NCBI GenBank assembly: GCA_030836725.1
Contig: JAUPLV010000014.1
Coordinates: forward strand, 1 to 22,097
Length of the DNA stretch: 22,097 nt
Direction: 5' to 3'
DNA from: Pseudomonadota bacterium
GTDB lineage: Bacteria; Pseudomonadota; Gammaproteobacteria; Burkholderiales; Thiobacillaceae
The translations under genes and the position numbers were made by a program. Below the pieces are notes generated by a model that ran no database searches, had not been told where the DNA came from, and saw only the letters and a program-made list of their open reading frames with translations. Within the stretch, counting starts at the first letter, position 1. Each line of letters opens with the position of its first letter. Of the stretch, positions 16,230-22,097 are shown in pieces.

Positions 16230-16319
16230 ATGCCGGCCGTCAGCGCTGGTGGATCGGTGAAGCGGCGCCTGTGGCCAGAACCCTCTGCCACGGTGTTTTA
16301 CGCGGGCGGCGCACTTGAA
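16230..16319. other. Gap holding the pre-insertion 3' end of the GGDEF gene
   Basis: This 90-bp gap lies between the DUF2304 stop and mobile element copy 2. A short 5-bp stem, GTGGC (16271-16275) with GCCAC (16287-16291), precedes GGTGTTTT and could be a weak terminator. TTA at 16298-16300 is, on the minus strand, the stop codon that the diguanylate cyclase gene would use if the mobile element were removed. Confidence 0.5.
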
Positions 16320-16553
16320 CCTAAAAACCGCAGTTGACCGCTCTGTGCCCTTATGAGAATCGCATGAACACTGAGTTTTCCATCTTCGTTTCCATTCACC
16401 GCCTGGGTGAGATCGCTACGCACCCGCATGCACGCCTGCTCGTGCGCCGGCCTTTGTCGCGCCTCCTTGCAGGCCCCGGCCTGCGTTGTCGTTGCTTCGC
16501 GGCAGCCACCCGATCCGACGCACCTTCGGGTGCGTCCAACCACGGTTTCTAGG
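16320..16553 (+). mobile_element. 234-bp MITE-like element, copy 2
   Basis: This is the second copy of the element at 13792, same length and same orientation, about 95% identical. It begins CCTAAAAACCGCAGTTGACC and ends CAACCACGGTTTCTAGG. It has its own perfect 5-bp flanking duplication, TTGAA, at 16315-16319 and 16554-16558, different from copy 1, so the two are independent insertions rather than a segmental duplication. The internal stem GACGCACC-TTCG-GGTGCGTC is perfect here, while copy 1 has one mismatch. The right end lies inside the 3' end of the minus-strand GGDEF gene and provides its present stop codon. Confidence 0.9.
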
Positions 16554-17736
16554 TTGAAGCGTCGGCCTCCCGGCACGTGTTCTTGCCATCCCGTTTCGCC
16601 GTGTACAGCGCCGCGTCCGCTTGCCTGAGCAGGTCGTTCAGTGTTTCGCCGCCGGCGCAGCACATGGCGATTCCCACCGAAGCCCCGATGCGTGCGGTTC
16701 CGCCCCCGGCAAGCGGTATGGGCCGGCGCAGGCTTTCCACCAGGCGGCCCGCGACCTCGCGCGCGGCCGCCGCATCGTCGACCTGTCCCAGCACGATGAC
16801 GAACTCATCTCCGCCGAAGCGGGCGATTACATCCGATTCGCGGAGCAACTGCTTCATCCGTTCCGCCGACGCCACGAGAACCTCGTCGCCCGCGGCATGC
16901 CCGTGACGGTCGTTCACCGACTTGAAATCGTCCAGATCGACGGCCAGGACGGCCAGTTGTTTCCCCGAGCGCTTCGCACCGGCGAGCAAATGCTTTTCGT
17001 TTTCGTGCATAAATCTCCGATTGGCCAGGCCCGTCAGCGCATCGTGAAGGCTGAGCCGCCTGATCGTCTGCTCGGCGCGGATGCCTGCACCGATCAGGCG
17101 AACGGTTTCCCGATACAGCCCGAGCAGCACCAATCCCGTCCACAATCCAGCCAGTCCCAGCAACGCCGACGATAGGTTCTGGTCGCGAATCCGTTCCATT
17201 TCGCGCGTTTCAAGCTGGTTCATTTCTTCCCGTCCGGCCTCGATCAGAATACGGTGGATCTGCTCGATGGCGGACTTGTCGAATCCCGCAAGTTCCCGTT
17301 CTCGCGGCATCGAATGGATCCCCGTTTTTGCGCGCTGCTGGAGTGCGCCGAATCCGGTTTCCAGTGCCGATTGCAGGGCCGGCAGAGGCCCCAGGCGGGC
17401 AGCCTGAGATTTATCGGAACCAATCAAGGCGATCAGCCGTTCCGCACTGGGGCACGCCGGGCGGCATATCAGACCGGGGGCGAGATGGGCGGGATCCTGC
17501 GATTCGGCGTATTTGCGAACCGCGTTGTCGAGATTGAGCAGGTAAGTGCGCAGCGTGTCGATGTACGCGATGACCTGCCGTGTGTGGTCCACCGAGCGAA
17601 CCGCCTCCGCGGAACGCTGGTGCTGGTGGAAAATCATGATGAACAAAATCACGATGATGAGCCCGAAGATTAGCGTTCCCATGCGGAGCACCTGCTTGAA
17701 GCCGGCAAAGACGGATCCACTGGTTTCGGTTTGCAT
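16549..17736 (-). CDS. Membrane diguanylate cyclase (GGDEF), 3' end altered by a mobile element
   Basis: The enzyme makes cyclic di-GMP from two GTP. The 395-residue product has a transmembrane segment at about 20-36 (TLIFGLIIVILFIMIF), a periplasmic sensor region of mostly helical, CHASE3-like character to about 190, a second transmembrane segment at about 191-208, then the GGDEF domain from about 225. The active-site motif RFGGDEFV is intact (GGDEF at 308-312), and an RESD product-inhibition site lies five residues before it. The frame runs back to a TTG at 17751, but the ATG at 17736 is preferred. The last codons read ..EADAST-stop, with the ACC and TAG bases coming from the duplication and the end of mobile element copy 2. 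Without the element the gene would end ..EADASSAPPA at 16298. Confidence 0.93.
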   Translation of the reverse strand: MQTETSGSVFAGFKQVLRMGTLIFGLIIVILFIMIFHQHQRSAEAVRSVDHTRQVIAYIDTLRTYLLNLDNAVRKYAESQDPAHLAPGLICRPACPSAERLIALIGSDKSQAARLGPLPALQSALETGFGALQQRAKTGIHSMPRERELAGFDKSAIEQIHRILIEAGREEMNQLETREMERIRDQNLSSALLGLAGLWTGLVLLGLYRETVRLIGAGIRAEQTIRRLSLHDALTGLANRRFMHENEKHLLAGAKRSGKQLAVLAVDLDDFKSVNDRHGHAAGDEVLVASAERMKQLLRESDVIARFGGDEFVIVLGQVDDAAAAREVAGRLVESLRRPIPLAGGGTARIGASVGIAMCCAGGETLNDLLRQADAALYTAKRDGKNTCREADAST

Positions 17737-18043
17737 CTGTTTCGCGCCCAAATTAAGAAATCCGGATGACTAAAAGAGCCCGCATGTTCAGGCCATATCA
17801 TGGCCGCGACCGGCAGCGCATCCTGCCTTGCCAGACAGCCTCGACCCCGGTCCGTTATTTACATTGACGGCAACTTCAGCCGCCAGTTCAGCGCCATCGA
17901 TCACCTAGAGCGATGGCCGCTATAATTTCATGGCGCGCTCCAAACAAGCGGGATTGGTCGCGACGGCGGGGTGGCGATGATCCTGGCTGGTTCGATCGCC
18001 AGCCGCCATAATCCCGTTTCCAGCCAAAGACCGATATCTTTTC
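17737..18043. other. Divergent promoter region between GGDEF and patatin genes
   Basis: These 307 bp lie between divergently transcribed genes and hold no gene I can support. On the plus strand a perfect TATAAT lies at 17921-17926, a good -10 box for the patatin gene, although no clear -35 lies 17 bp upstream. Just before it is an inverted repeat, GCCATCG (17893-17899) and CGATGGC (17911-17917), which could be an operator. Within the would-be leader, GGCTGG (17985-17990) pairs with CCAGCC (17999-18004). A TTGACG at 17864-17869 is too far from the TATAAT to be its partner. Confidence 0.4.
17921..17926 (+). promoter_or_regulatory. Candidate -10 box for the patatin-like lipoprotein gene
   Basis: A perfect TATAAT in a GC-rich stretch, 118 nt upstream of the start at 18044 and preceded by a 7-bp inverted repeat. 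The -35 side is poor, so an activator may be needed, or the match may be chance. Confidence 0.4.
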
Positions 18044-18922
18044 ATGCGCCGCCTGCCCCTGCTCCTGATTGCCGCCCTGCTTTCCGCATGCGCGGTCCCG
18101 CCCCCGGTACAGCCCATCCCGACCCCCGTCCCGCAGCCCAGGCCGCCGCTGAAGATCGCGCTGGCGCTGGGCGGCGGCGCGGCGCGGGGCTTCGCCCACA
18201 TCGGGGTGATCAAGGCGCTGGAGGCCCAGGGCATCGTGCCGGACATCGTGGTGGGCACCAGCGCGGGTTCCGTTGTGGGGGCGCTCTACGCCTCGGGCAT
18301 GAGCGGATTCGAGCTGCAGAAGCTGGCCCTGCAGATGGAGGAGAGCATGGTTTCGGACTGGGCTCTGCCCAACCGTGGCGTGTTGAAGGGCGAGGCCCTG
18401 CAGGAGTTCATCAACCAGAAGGTGAAAAATCAGCCCATACAGAAATTGCCGAAGCCGCTCGGCGTGGTGGCCACCGATCTGCAAAGCGGCGAGTTGATGC
18501 TTTTCCAGCGGGGCGACACGGGCATGGCGGTTCGCGCCTCCAGCGCCGTGCCGGGGGTGTTCCAGCCGATCGAGATCAGTGGCCGGGATTACGTCGACGG
18601 CGGCCTCACCTCGCCGGTCCCGGCCCAGTCCGCGCGCGCCATGGGCGCGGACTTCGTCATCGCCGTGGATATCTCCAACGTGACCCGCCGGGACAAACTC
18701 ACCGGCACCCTTGACGTGCTGCTGCAGACCTTCGCCATCATGGGACACACCATCAGCCGCCACGAACTGGAGGATGCGGATGTCGTGATCCGGCCAAAGA
18801 CGGCGGCGATCAGCAGCACCGATTTCGAGGGCCGGCACCTGGCCATTCTGGAGGGCGAGAAGGCCGCCGCCGCGGCCATGCCGGAGTTGAAGGCCAGGAT
18901 CGCCAGGGCGCGGGCGCGCTGA
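18044..18922 (+). CDS. Patatin-like phospholipase lipoprotein (RssA-type)
   Basis: This 292-residue protein is predicted to be a serine acyl hydrolase using a Ser-Asp dyad. It begins with a lipoprotein signal (MRRLPLLLIAALLSAC) with the modified cysteine at 16; alanine at +2 would favour outer-membrane sorting. A proline-rich spacer (about 19-35) leads into the patatin domain: oxyanion loop GGGAARG (43-49), nucleophile elbow GTSAG with Ser 73, and the catalytic aspartate in VDGG (Asp 185). The substrate is unknown; membrane phospholipids are a family-based guess. It lies between two minus-strand c-di-GMP genes and is transcribed against both. Its stop faces that of the HD-GYP gene across 14 bp. 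Confidence 0.92.
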   Translation: MRRLPLLLIAALLSACAVPPPVQPIPTPVPQPRPPLKIALALGGGAARGFAHIGVIKALEAQGIVPDIVVGTSAGSVVGALYASGMSGFELQKLALQMEESMVSDWALPNRGVLKGEALQEFINQKVKNQPIQKLPKPLGVVATDLQSGELMLFQRGDTGMAVRASSAVPGVFQPIEISGRDYVDGGLTSPVPAQSARAMGADFVIAVDISNVTRRDKLTGTLDVLLQTFAIMGHTISRHELEDADVVIRPKTAAISSTDFEGRHLAILEGEKAAAAAMPELKARIARARAR

Positions 18923-18937
18923 AGGCGGCAGCGCGCC
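18913..18937. terminator. Shared hairpin between convergent genes
   Basis: GGCGCGCT (18913-18920) pairs perfectly with AGCGCGCC (18930-18937) around a 9-nt loop. It spans the last codons of the patatin gene and the stop region of the minus-strand HD-GYP gene. There is no T tract on either strand, so termination by it alone is uncertain. Confidence 0.45.
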
Positions 18938-20202
18938 TAGATGCCAAAGTGCGAACGCACCCGCACTTCCAGCAATTGCCTGGCGCCGTCCTCGTCGCAC
19001 TTGGAAAGGCAGTCGTAAACCTCCTGGGCGATGGGCCGAAAGGCAGCCATCACCTCGGGGTCGAAGTGGCTGCCGGTGTTTTTCTCCAGAATCTCCATTG
19101 CCGAAGCAAGGTCCATCGGTTCCTTGTAGGGGCGCTTCGAACACAGGGCGTCGAACACGTCGGCCACGGCGAACACACGGGCCGCAAGCGGAATGCCTTC
19201 GCCGGACAGTTGCCGCGGGTAGCCGGAGCCGTCCCATTTCTCGTGATGCCCGGAAACGACAGCGCAGGCGCCATCGAGCCAGCCGATGCCGGTGACAATG
19301 TCCTCTCCCTGCTTCACATGGGTGCGCATGGTGTTGTGCTCTTCGATATCAAGCTTGCCGGGCTTCAGCAGAATGGCATCCGGGATGCCGATCTTGCCGA
19401 TATCGTGAAGGAAACTCCCGGCGATCAGGGACTGCATCGCCTTGCCCTGCAATCCCAGGCGTTCGGCGATGCGTGCCGCGATCCAGGCGACGCGGTAATT
19501 GTGCGCGCCGGTATCGGAATCCCGTTTGGCGATGGCGCGGCCGAGCGCTTCCATCATTGAAATATGCGAATCCAGCACCTCGCGGGCCTTCTGCTCGTTT
19601 TCCGATGAAAGCCGAACGACGACCGGATAAATGGCGGCGCCGCAGAGCAGCGAGGCAAGCCCCACCATCAGCGCTGCACTCAGCGCATTGTCGAGCATCT
19701 GCTGGTGTTGCCATTCGGAGACGACGCGAACCCCCTCGAAATACCCGGTGATCGCCGCCGGCGCCTGGCTTTCCGTCTTTTCAAGCAAGGGCACAAAGAC
19801 GCGCAATATCCAGCGGTTGCCGTTCAGTTTCAGGCTTTCGTAGGAGGCTTCGTTGTTTTGCGGGCGGCCATGTTTGGGCAGCAGCCCTTCGATCGCCTTG
19901 CCGCCGTCGGTCATCGACTCGGCGAGCTTCTCGCCATCGCGGTCGTAGATATCCGCGATGTCGAACAGGCCTCCGGTGATGTTCTCGACCGCCTTGCTGG
20001 CGTGCTCGCGGGCATCCGGCTTGTTGAGTTCGATCGCATCGAAATGACGCAGCAGGCGGCGCGACTCCTCAACCGCCAGCAAAACCGTGCTTTCCTCCGC
20101 TTTTTCCTTGGCGACGAACCAGGCAAGCGGACTGGCTACAGCCACGAGCAACAGGCTGACCATGGAAATCCTGATGGCGGTACGCTTATTGAATGTATTC
20201 AC
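18937..20202 (-). CDS. Membrane HD-GYP cyclic di-GMP phosphodiesterase
   Basis: HD-GYP proteins hydrolyse cyclic di-GMP. The 421-residue product has a transmembrane segment near 12-30 (SMVSLLLVAVASPLAWFV), a periplasmic sensor region to about 173, a second transmembrane segment at about 174-197, and a C-terminal HD-GYP domain. The metal-binding HD is at 266-267 (FLHDIGKIGIPDAILLKPGKL), and the GYP signature reads HHEKWDGSGYP (319-329), both intact. The frame reaches back to a TTG at 20208, but a GTG at 20202 is chosen because AGGG (20212-20209 on this strand) lies 6 nt upstream of it. With the GGDEF gene at 16549 it makes up a local c-di-GMP synthesis and breakdown pair. Confidence 0.93.
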   Translation of the reverse strand: MNTFNKRTAIRISMVSLLLVAVASPLAWFVAKEKAEESTVLLAVEESRRLLRHFDAIELNKPDAREHASKAVENITGGLFDIADIYDRDGEKLAESMTDGGKAIEGLLPKHGRPQNNEASYESLKLNGNRWILRVFVPLLEKTESQAPAAITGYFEGVRVVSEWQHQQMLDNALSAALMVGLASLLCGAAIYPVVVRLSSENEQKAREVLDSHISMMEALGRAIAKRDSDTGAHNYRVAWIAARIAERLGLQGKAMQSLIAGSFLHDIGKIGIPDAILLKPGKLDIEEHNTMRTHVKQGEDIVTGIGWLDGACAVVSGHHEKWDGSGYPRQLSGEGIPLAARVFAVADVFDALCSKRPYKEPMDLASAMEILEKNTGSHFDPEVMAAFRPIAQEVYDCLSKCDEDGARQLLEVRVRSHFGI

Positions 20203-20243
20203 TGGCAACCCTGCATGAGCGGTGAATGCGGTTTTTCTTGCGC

Positions 20244-20298
20244 AGGCATAATCGATTCTGTCGTCGATTCTATTGTCGAAAGATGGCCGATTATGCCT
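20244..20298. promoter_or_regulatory. Inverted repeat with internal tandem repeats between HD-GYP and hydrolase genes
   Basis: AGGCATAATCG (20244-20254) and CGATTATGCCT (20288-20298) form a perfect 11-bp inverted repeat. Between and partly within the arms is a tandem repeat: TCGATTCTGTCG (20252-20263), then TCGATTCTATTGTCG (20264-20278). The divergent arrangement of the flanking genes suggests a regulator site or overlapping promoters; CATAAT in each arm could serve as a weak -10 in opposite directions. No regulator can be named. Confidence 0.4.
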
Positions 20299-20485
20299 CG
20301 GAAGCCATGACGAAAGCCACCGGCCGGCACGCGCCGGATCGAGCGGATTTATGCCGTCGCCGATGGCCCGGCCAGGTGGCGGAACGTTTCGTTCCGGCCT
20401 GACCCGTCCGCGTCGGACGGATGGAGGGCTTGGCTATCCCGCTTATCCGGCTTTAATGGAATGACACGGTCACGGAGGGCGGATC

Positions 20486-21307
20486 ATGCGGTGGCTGACA
20501 GCAGTGCTGGGCGGGGTCGTGGCCGTGTATCTGGGTCTGGCGCTCTACCTCTACGTGTTTCAGGCACGCTACGTCTATTTCCCCGAGCTGCCGTCGCGGC
20601 AGGTGGATGCCACCCCCGCCGATCTCGGGCTGGCGTTCGACCCGGTCACGCTCGGCACCGCGGATGGCGAAAAACTTGCGGGCTGGTTCATTCCGGCAAG
20701 CGCGGCGCGCGGAACGCTGCTCTACCTGCACGGCAACGGCGGCAACATCGGGCACCGCCTCGATCAGATCGAGGTGTTTCACCGGCTGGGGCTGAACGTC
20801 CTCATCATCGACTACCGCGGATATGGCGCCAGCAGCGGCAAGCCGAGCGAGGACGGCACCTATCGGGATGCGCTGGCGGCGTGGAACTGGCTGATACAGG
20901 AGAAACGCCAGGCGCCGGACAGGATCGTTCTGTTCGGCGAATCGCTCGGCGGCTCGATCGCGGCCTGGCTCGCCGCCCGCCACATGCCGGCGGGGCTGAT
21001 CGTCTACGCCAGCTTCACCTCGGCGCCCGAGATGGCCCGGGCCTTGTATCCGATGTTTCCGGCGTCCCTGCTGGTGCGCTATCGCTACGACACGCGGGCG
21101 GCGCTCGGCGGCGTGAAAAGCCCGGTCCTGATCCTGCACAGCCCTGAAGACGAGATCATTCCGTTCAGCCACGGCCAGGCATTGCTCGCGGCGGCGCGCG
21201 AGCCGAAGCGTCTGGTCGAACTGCGCGGCGGCCACAACGATGCGTTATGGGTCAGCCGGGATGTTTGCAAGAGGGAAATCGGGACGTTTCTGCGGTTTGT
21301 TTTGTAG
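20486..21307 (+). CDS. Membrane-anchored alpha/beta hydrolase (ABHD13/BEM46-like)
   Basis: This 273-residue protein has one N-terminal transmembrane segment (about 5-25, VLGGVVAVYLGLALYLYVF), then FQARYVYFP, as seen in the BEM46/ABHD13-like group. The fold is an alpha/beta hydrolase with the oxyanion-side motif HGNGGN (82-87), the nucleophile in GESLGG (Ser 153), an acid at Asp 222 (HSPEDEIIPF) and the histidine at 250 (GGHNDALW). All three catalytic residues are present, so it is probably an active serine esterase, lipase or peptidase of unknown substrate, held at the inner membrane. GGAGG about 10 nt upstream supports the ATG at 20486. It is transcribed away from the HD-GYP gene and followed by a short hairpin. 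Confidence 0.9.
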   Translation: MRWLTAVLGGVVAVYLGLALYLYVFQARYVYFPELPSRQVDATPADLGLAFDPVTLGTADGEKLAGWFIPASAARGTLLYLHGNGGNIGHRLDQIEVFHRLGLNVLIIDYRGYGASSGKPSEDGTYRDALAAWNWLIQEKRQAPDRIVLFGESLGGSIAAWLAARHMPAGLIVYASFTSAPEMARALYPMFPASLLVRYRYDTRAALGGVKSPVLILHSPEDEIIPFSHGQALLAAAREPKRLVELRGGHNDALWVSRDVCKREIGTFLRFVL

Positions 21308-21330
21308 GGCGCGCACGGCGCCCCCTGTTT
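21307..21330 (+). terminator. Possible terminator after the alpha/beta hydrolase
   Basis: GGGCGC (21307-21312) pairs with GCGCCC (21318-21323) around a 5-nt loop, followed by CCTGTTTGT. The T run is short, so this is a moderate candidate. Confidence 0.45.
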
Positions 21331-21395
21331 GTCCGCCTCGTCCCCGGCATTTGTGCGATGAGACGCCGCGTGAGGCCGGCGGCAAGCGTGGCGCT

Positions 21396-21668
21396 TCAGT
21401 CGTAATTGCAGTCGTCCAGATGCGTCCGCCATCGGGCAAGCAGGGTCGCCCGGGCCTCGGCGTCGCCGTTGATCGCGGCCAGCAGCTCGGAGCCTGCCCG
21501 CAGTTCGACGCGCTGCCAGCCCGATCCCGTGGCGCATTCCACGATTACCGCCCACATCCCTTCCCTGGGCTCGATCGCGTAGAGGTGAGCGGAAAGCCGC
21601 ATGCCATCAAGGAGGGCGCCCACGGCAGCCGTGGCGCGCGCCAGATCCGCTTCGCTCGGGTCAGCCAT
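21396..21668 (-). CDS. Small protein of unknown function, 90 residues
   Basis: I do not recognise the family. The 90-residue product is soluble-looking and acidic overall, with an N-terminal helix (PSEADLARATAAVGALLDGM), a central beta-rich stretch (AHLYAIEPREGMWAVIVEC) and a C-terminal helix ending in a DDCNYD tail. The two cysteines are at residues 46 and 87. It has a normal ATG start but no clear ribosome binding site of its own; it begins 3 bp after the stop of a possible 17-residue peptide on the same strand, so translation could be coupled. Its composition and third-position GC bias look like real coding sequence. Confidence 0.6.
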   Translation of the reverse strand: MADPSEADLARATAAVGALLDGMRLSAHLYAIEPREGMWAVIVECATGSGWQRVELRAGSELLAAINGDAEARATLLARWRTHLDDCNYD

Positions 21669-21671
21669 GAT

Positions 21672-21725
21672 TCAGCCGCCGAACCGGTACAGGCGCCCGT
21701 GCCCGTTGCAGGAAGAGTGGTTCAT
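21672..21725 (-). CDS. Possible 17-residue peptide with strong ribosome binding site
   Basis: The short frame encodes MNHSSCNGHGRLYRFGG. Its ATG has a textbook GGAGG (at 21734-21730 on this strand) with 4-nt spacing, the best Shine-Dalgarno match in this part of the window, and its stop is 3 bp before the next start. It could be a translated small peptide, a coupling leader for the 90-residue protein, or the C-terminal end of a longer frame that opens at 21896. The Cys/His content hints at metal binding, but nothing supports a function. Confidence 0.35.
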   Translation of the reverse strand: MNHSSCNGHGRLYRFGG

Positions 21726-21874
21726 GAGCCCTCCGCGAAACAATGGCTGAAAATTCATCATAGTCGCTGGACGCGCTTGCCGCTTTCCGGAAGAGCCGTA
21801 CGGCCTTCGTTTGCCTTTTGTGAAGCCGTGCCCGAACGTCCCGCCCACCGCGCCTGCGCGGATAGGGCTTTTCA
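21726..21874. other. Intergenic 149 bp without clear features
   Basis: I see no convincing gene, hairpin or promoter here. A minus-strand frame from 21896 crosses it and ends at 21672, but its upstream residues look like random basic, Gly-rich sequence. Confidence 0.3.
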
Positions 21875-22097
21875 TCAAGGCTGTCTCATGCGCCACGCGT
21901 TTCCGACTTCCCAGACCAGGATGCCAAGCAGCAGAAACATGAGACCGACGAGCAGGGCGACGTTTTCGAGAAAGAACGACTCGCCGATGAACACGAGGAG
22001 AAAGGCGAACGGAATTTCCACCAGTATCAAAGCCAGCAGGAAATACCGGAACGGATAGCGCACCGCTCCCAGGGCATAGCCGGAGATCTCGGCGGGA
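21875..22097 (-). CDS. C-terminal end of a small membrane protein, cut by window edge
   Basis: The frame is open from the right edge of the window (PAEISGYALGAVRYPFRYFL..) to a TGA at 21875-21877. The visible 74 residues contain two hydrophobic segments, FLLALILVEIPFAFLLVFI and ENVALLVGLMFLLLGILVW, and a short basic tail ending in RMRQP. A GTG at 22063 is an internal candidate start, but the frame continues sensibly upstream, so the true start is probably outside the window. The family is not recognised. Confidence 0.55.
   Translation of the reverse strand, partial: PAEISGYALGAVRYPFRYFLLALILVEIPFAFLLVFIGESFFLENVALLVGLMFLLLGILVWEVGNAWRMRQP

Noticed and set aside
13787..16558. A classical composite transposon
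   Set aside because: The two elements carry no transposase and each has its own, different target duplication, so they inserted independently.
17737..17751. TTG start for the GGDEF gene at 17751
   Set aside because: No ribosome binding site precedes it; the ATG at 17736 is closer to the first membrane segment.

Overview
The window reads as chromosomal DNA of a GC-rich, chemolithoautotrophic proteobacterium. It is most likely a betaproteobacterial sulfur- or iron-oxidiser type, because a form II RuBisCO gene is followed directly by cbbQ and cbbO. The genus is inference. Genes are dense, there are no tRNA or rRNA genes, and I see no CRISPR array and no transposase gene.

Layout. (1) 1-4739: the RuBisCO operon cbbM (5' end cut by the window edge), cbbQ and cbbO. 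CbbQ (AAA+ ATPase) and CbbO (von Willebrand A domain) form the activase that strips inhibitory sugar phosphates from RuBisCO. Three different palindromic repeats have entered this operon: one in each intergenic gap, and one in frame inside cbbO. (2) 4939-11641: a tightly spaced surface-polysaccharide operon with an ABC-2 permease and a Wzt-like ATPase carrying a carbohydrate-binding tail, two sulfotransferases, a methyltransferase-like/coiled-coil/GT2 fusion, and a second GT2 enzyme. The set suggests a sulfated glycan exported by an ABC transporter. (3) 11807-16229: a polytopic membrane protein with C-terminal TPRs, a GT4-GT2 double glycosyltransferase, and a DUF2304 membrane protein. (4) 16549-20202: a membrane GGDEF diguanylate cyclase (minus strand), a patatin-like lipoprotein (plus strand) and a membrane HD-GYP phosphodiesterase (minus strand), which is a local c-di-GMP make/break pair. 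(5) 20486-22097: a membrane-anchored alpha/beta hydrolase, a small protein of unknown function, a possible 17-residue peptide, and the C-terminal end of a small membrane protein running off the right edge.

The clearest unusual signal is a pair of 234-bp elements at 13792-14025 and 16320-16553. They are about 95% identical, have imperfect terminal inverted repeats starting CCTA, and each is flanked by its own perfect 5-bp target duplication (ATCAT and TTGAA). They behave as a non-autonomous MITE-like transposable element. One copy landed exactly at the start codon of the double glycosyltransferase. The other landed inside the 3' end of the diguanylate cyclase gene and supplies its present stop codon. 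Together they bracket a glycosyltransferase/DUF2304 gene pair.
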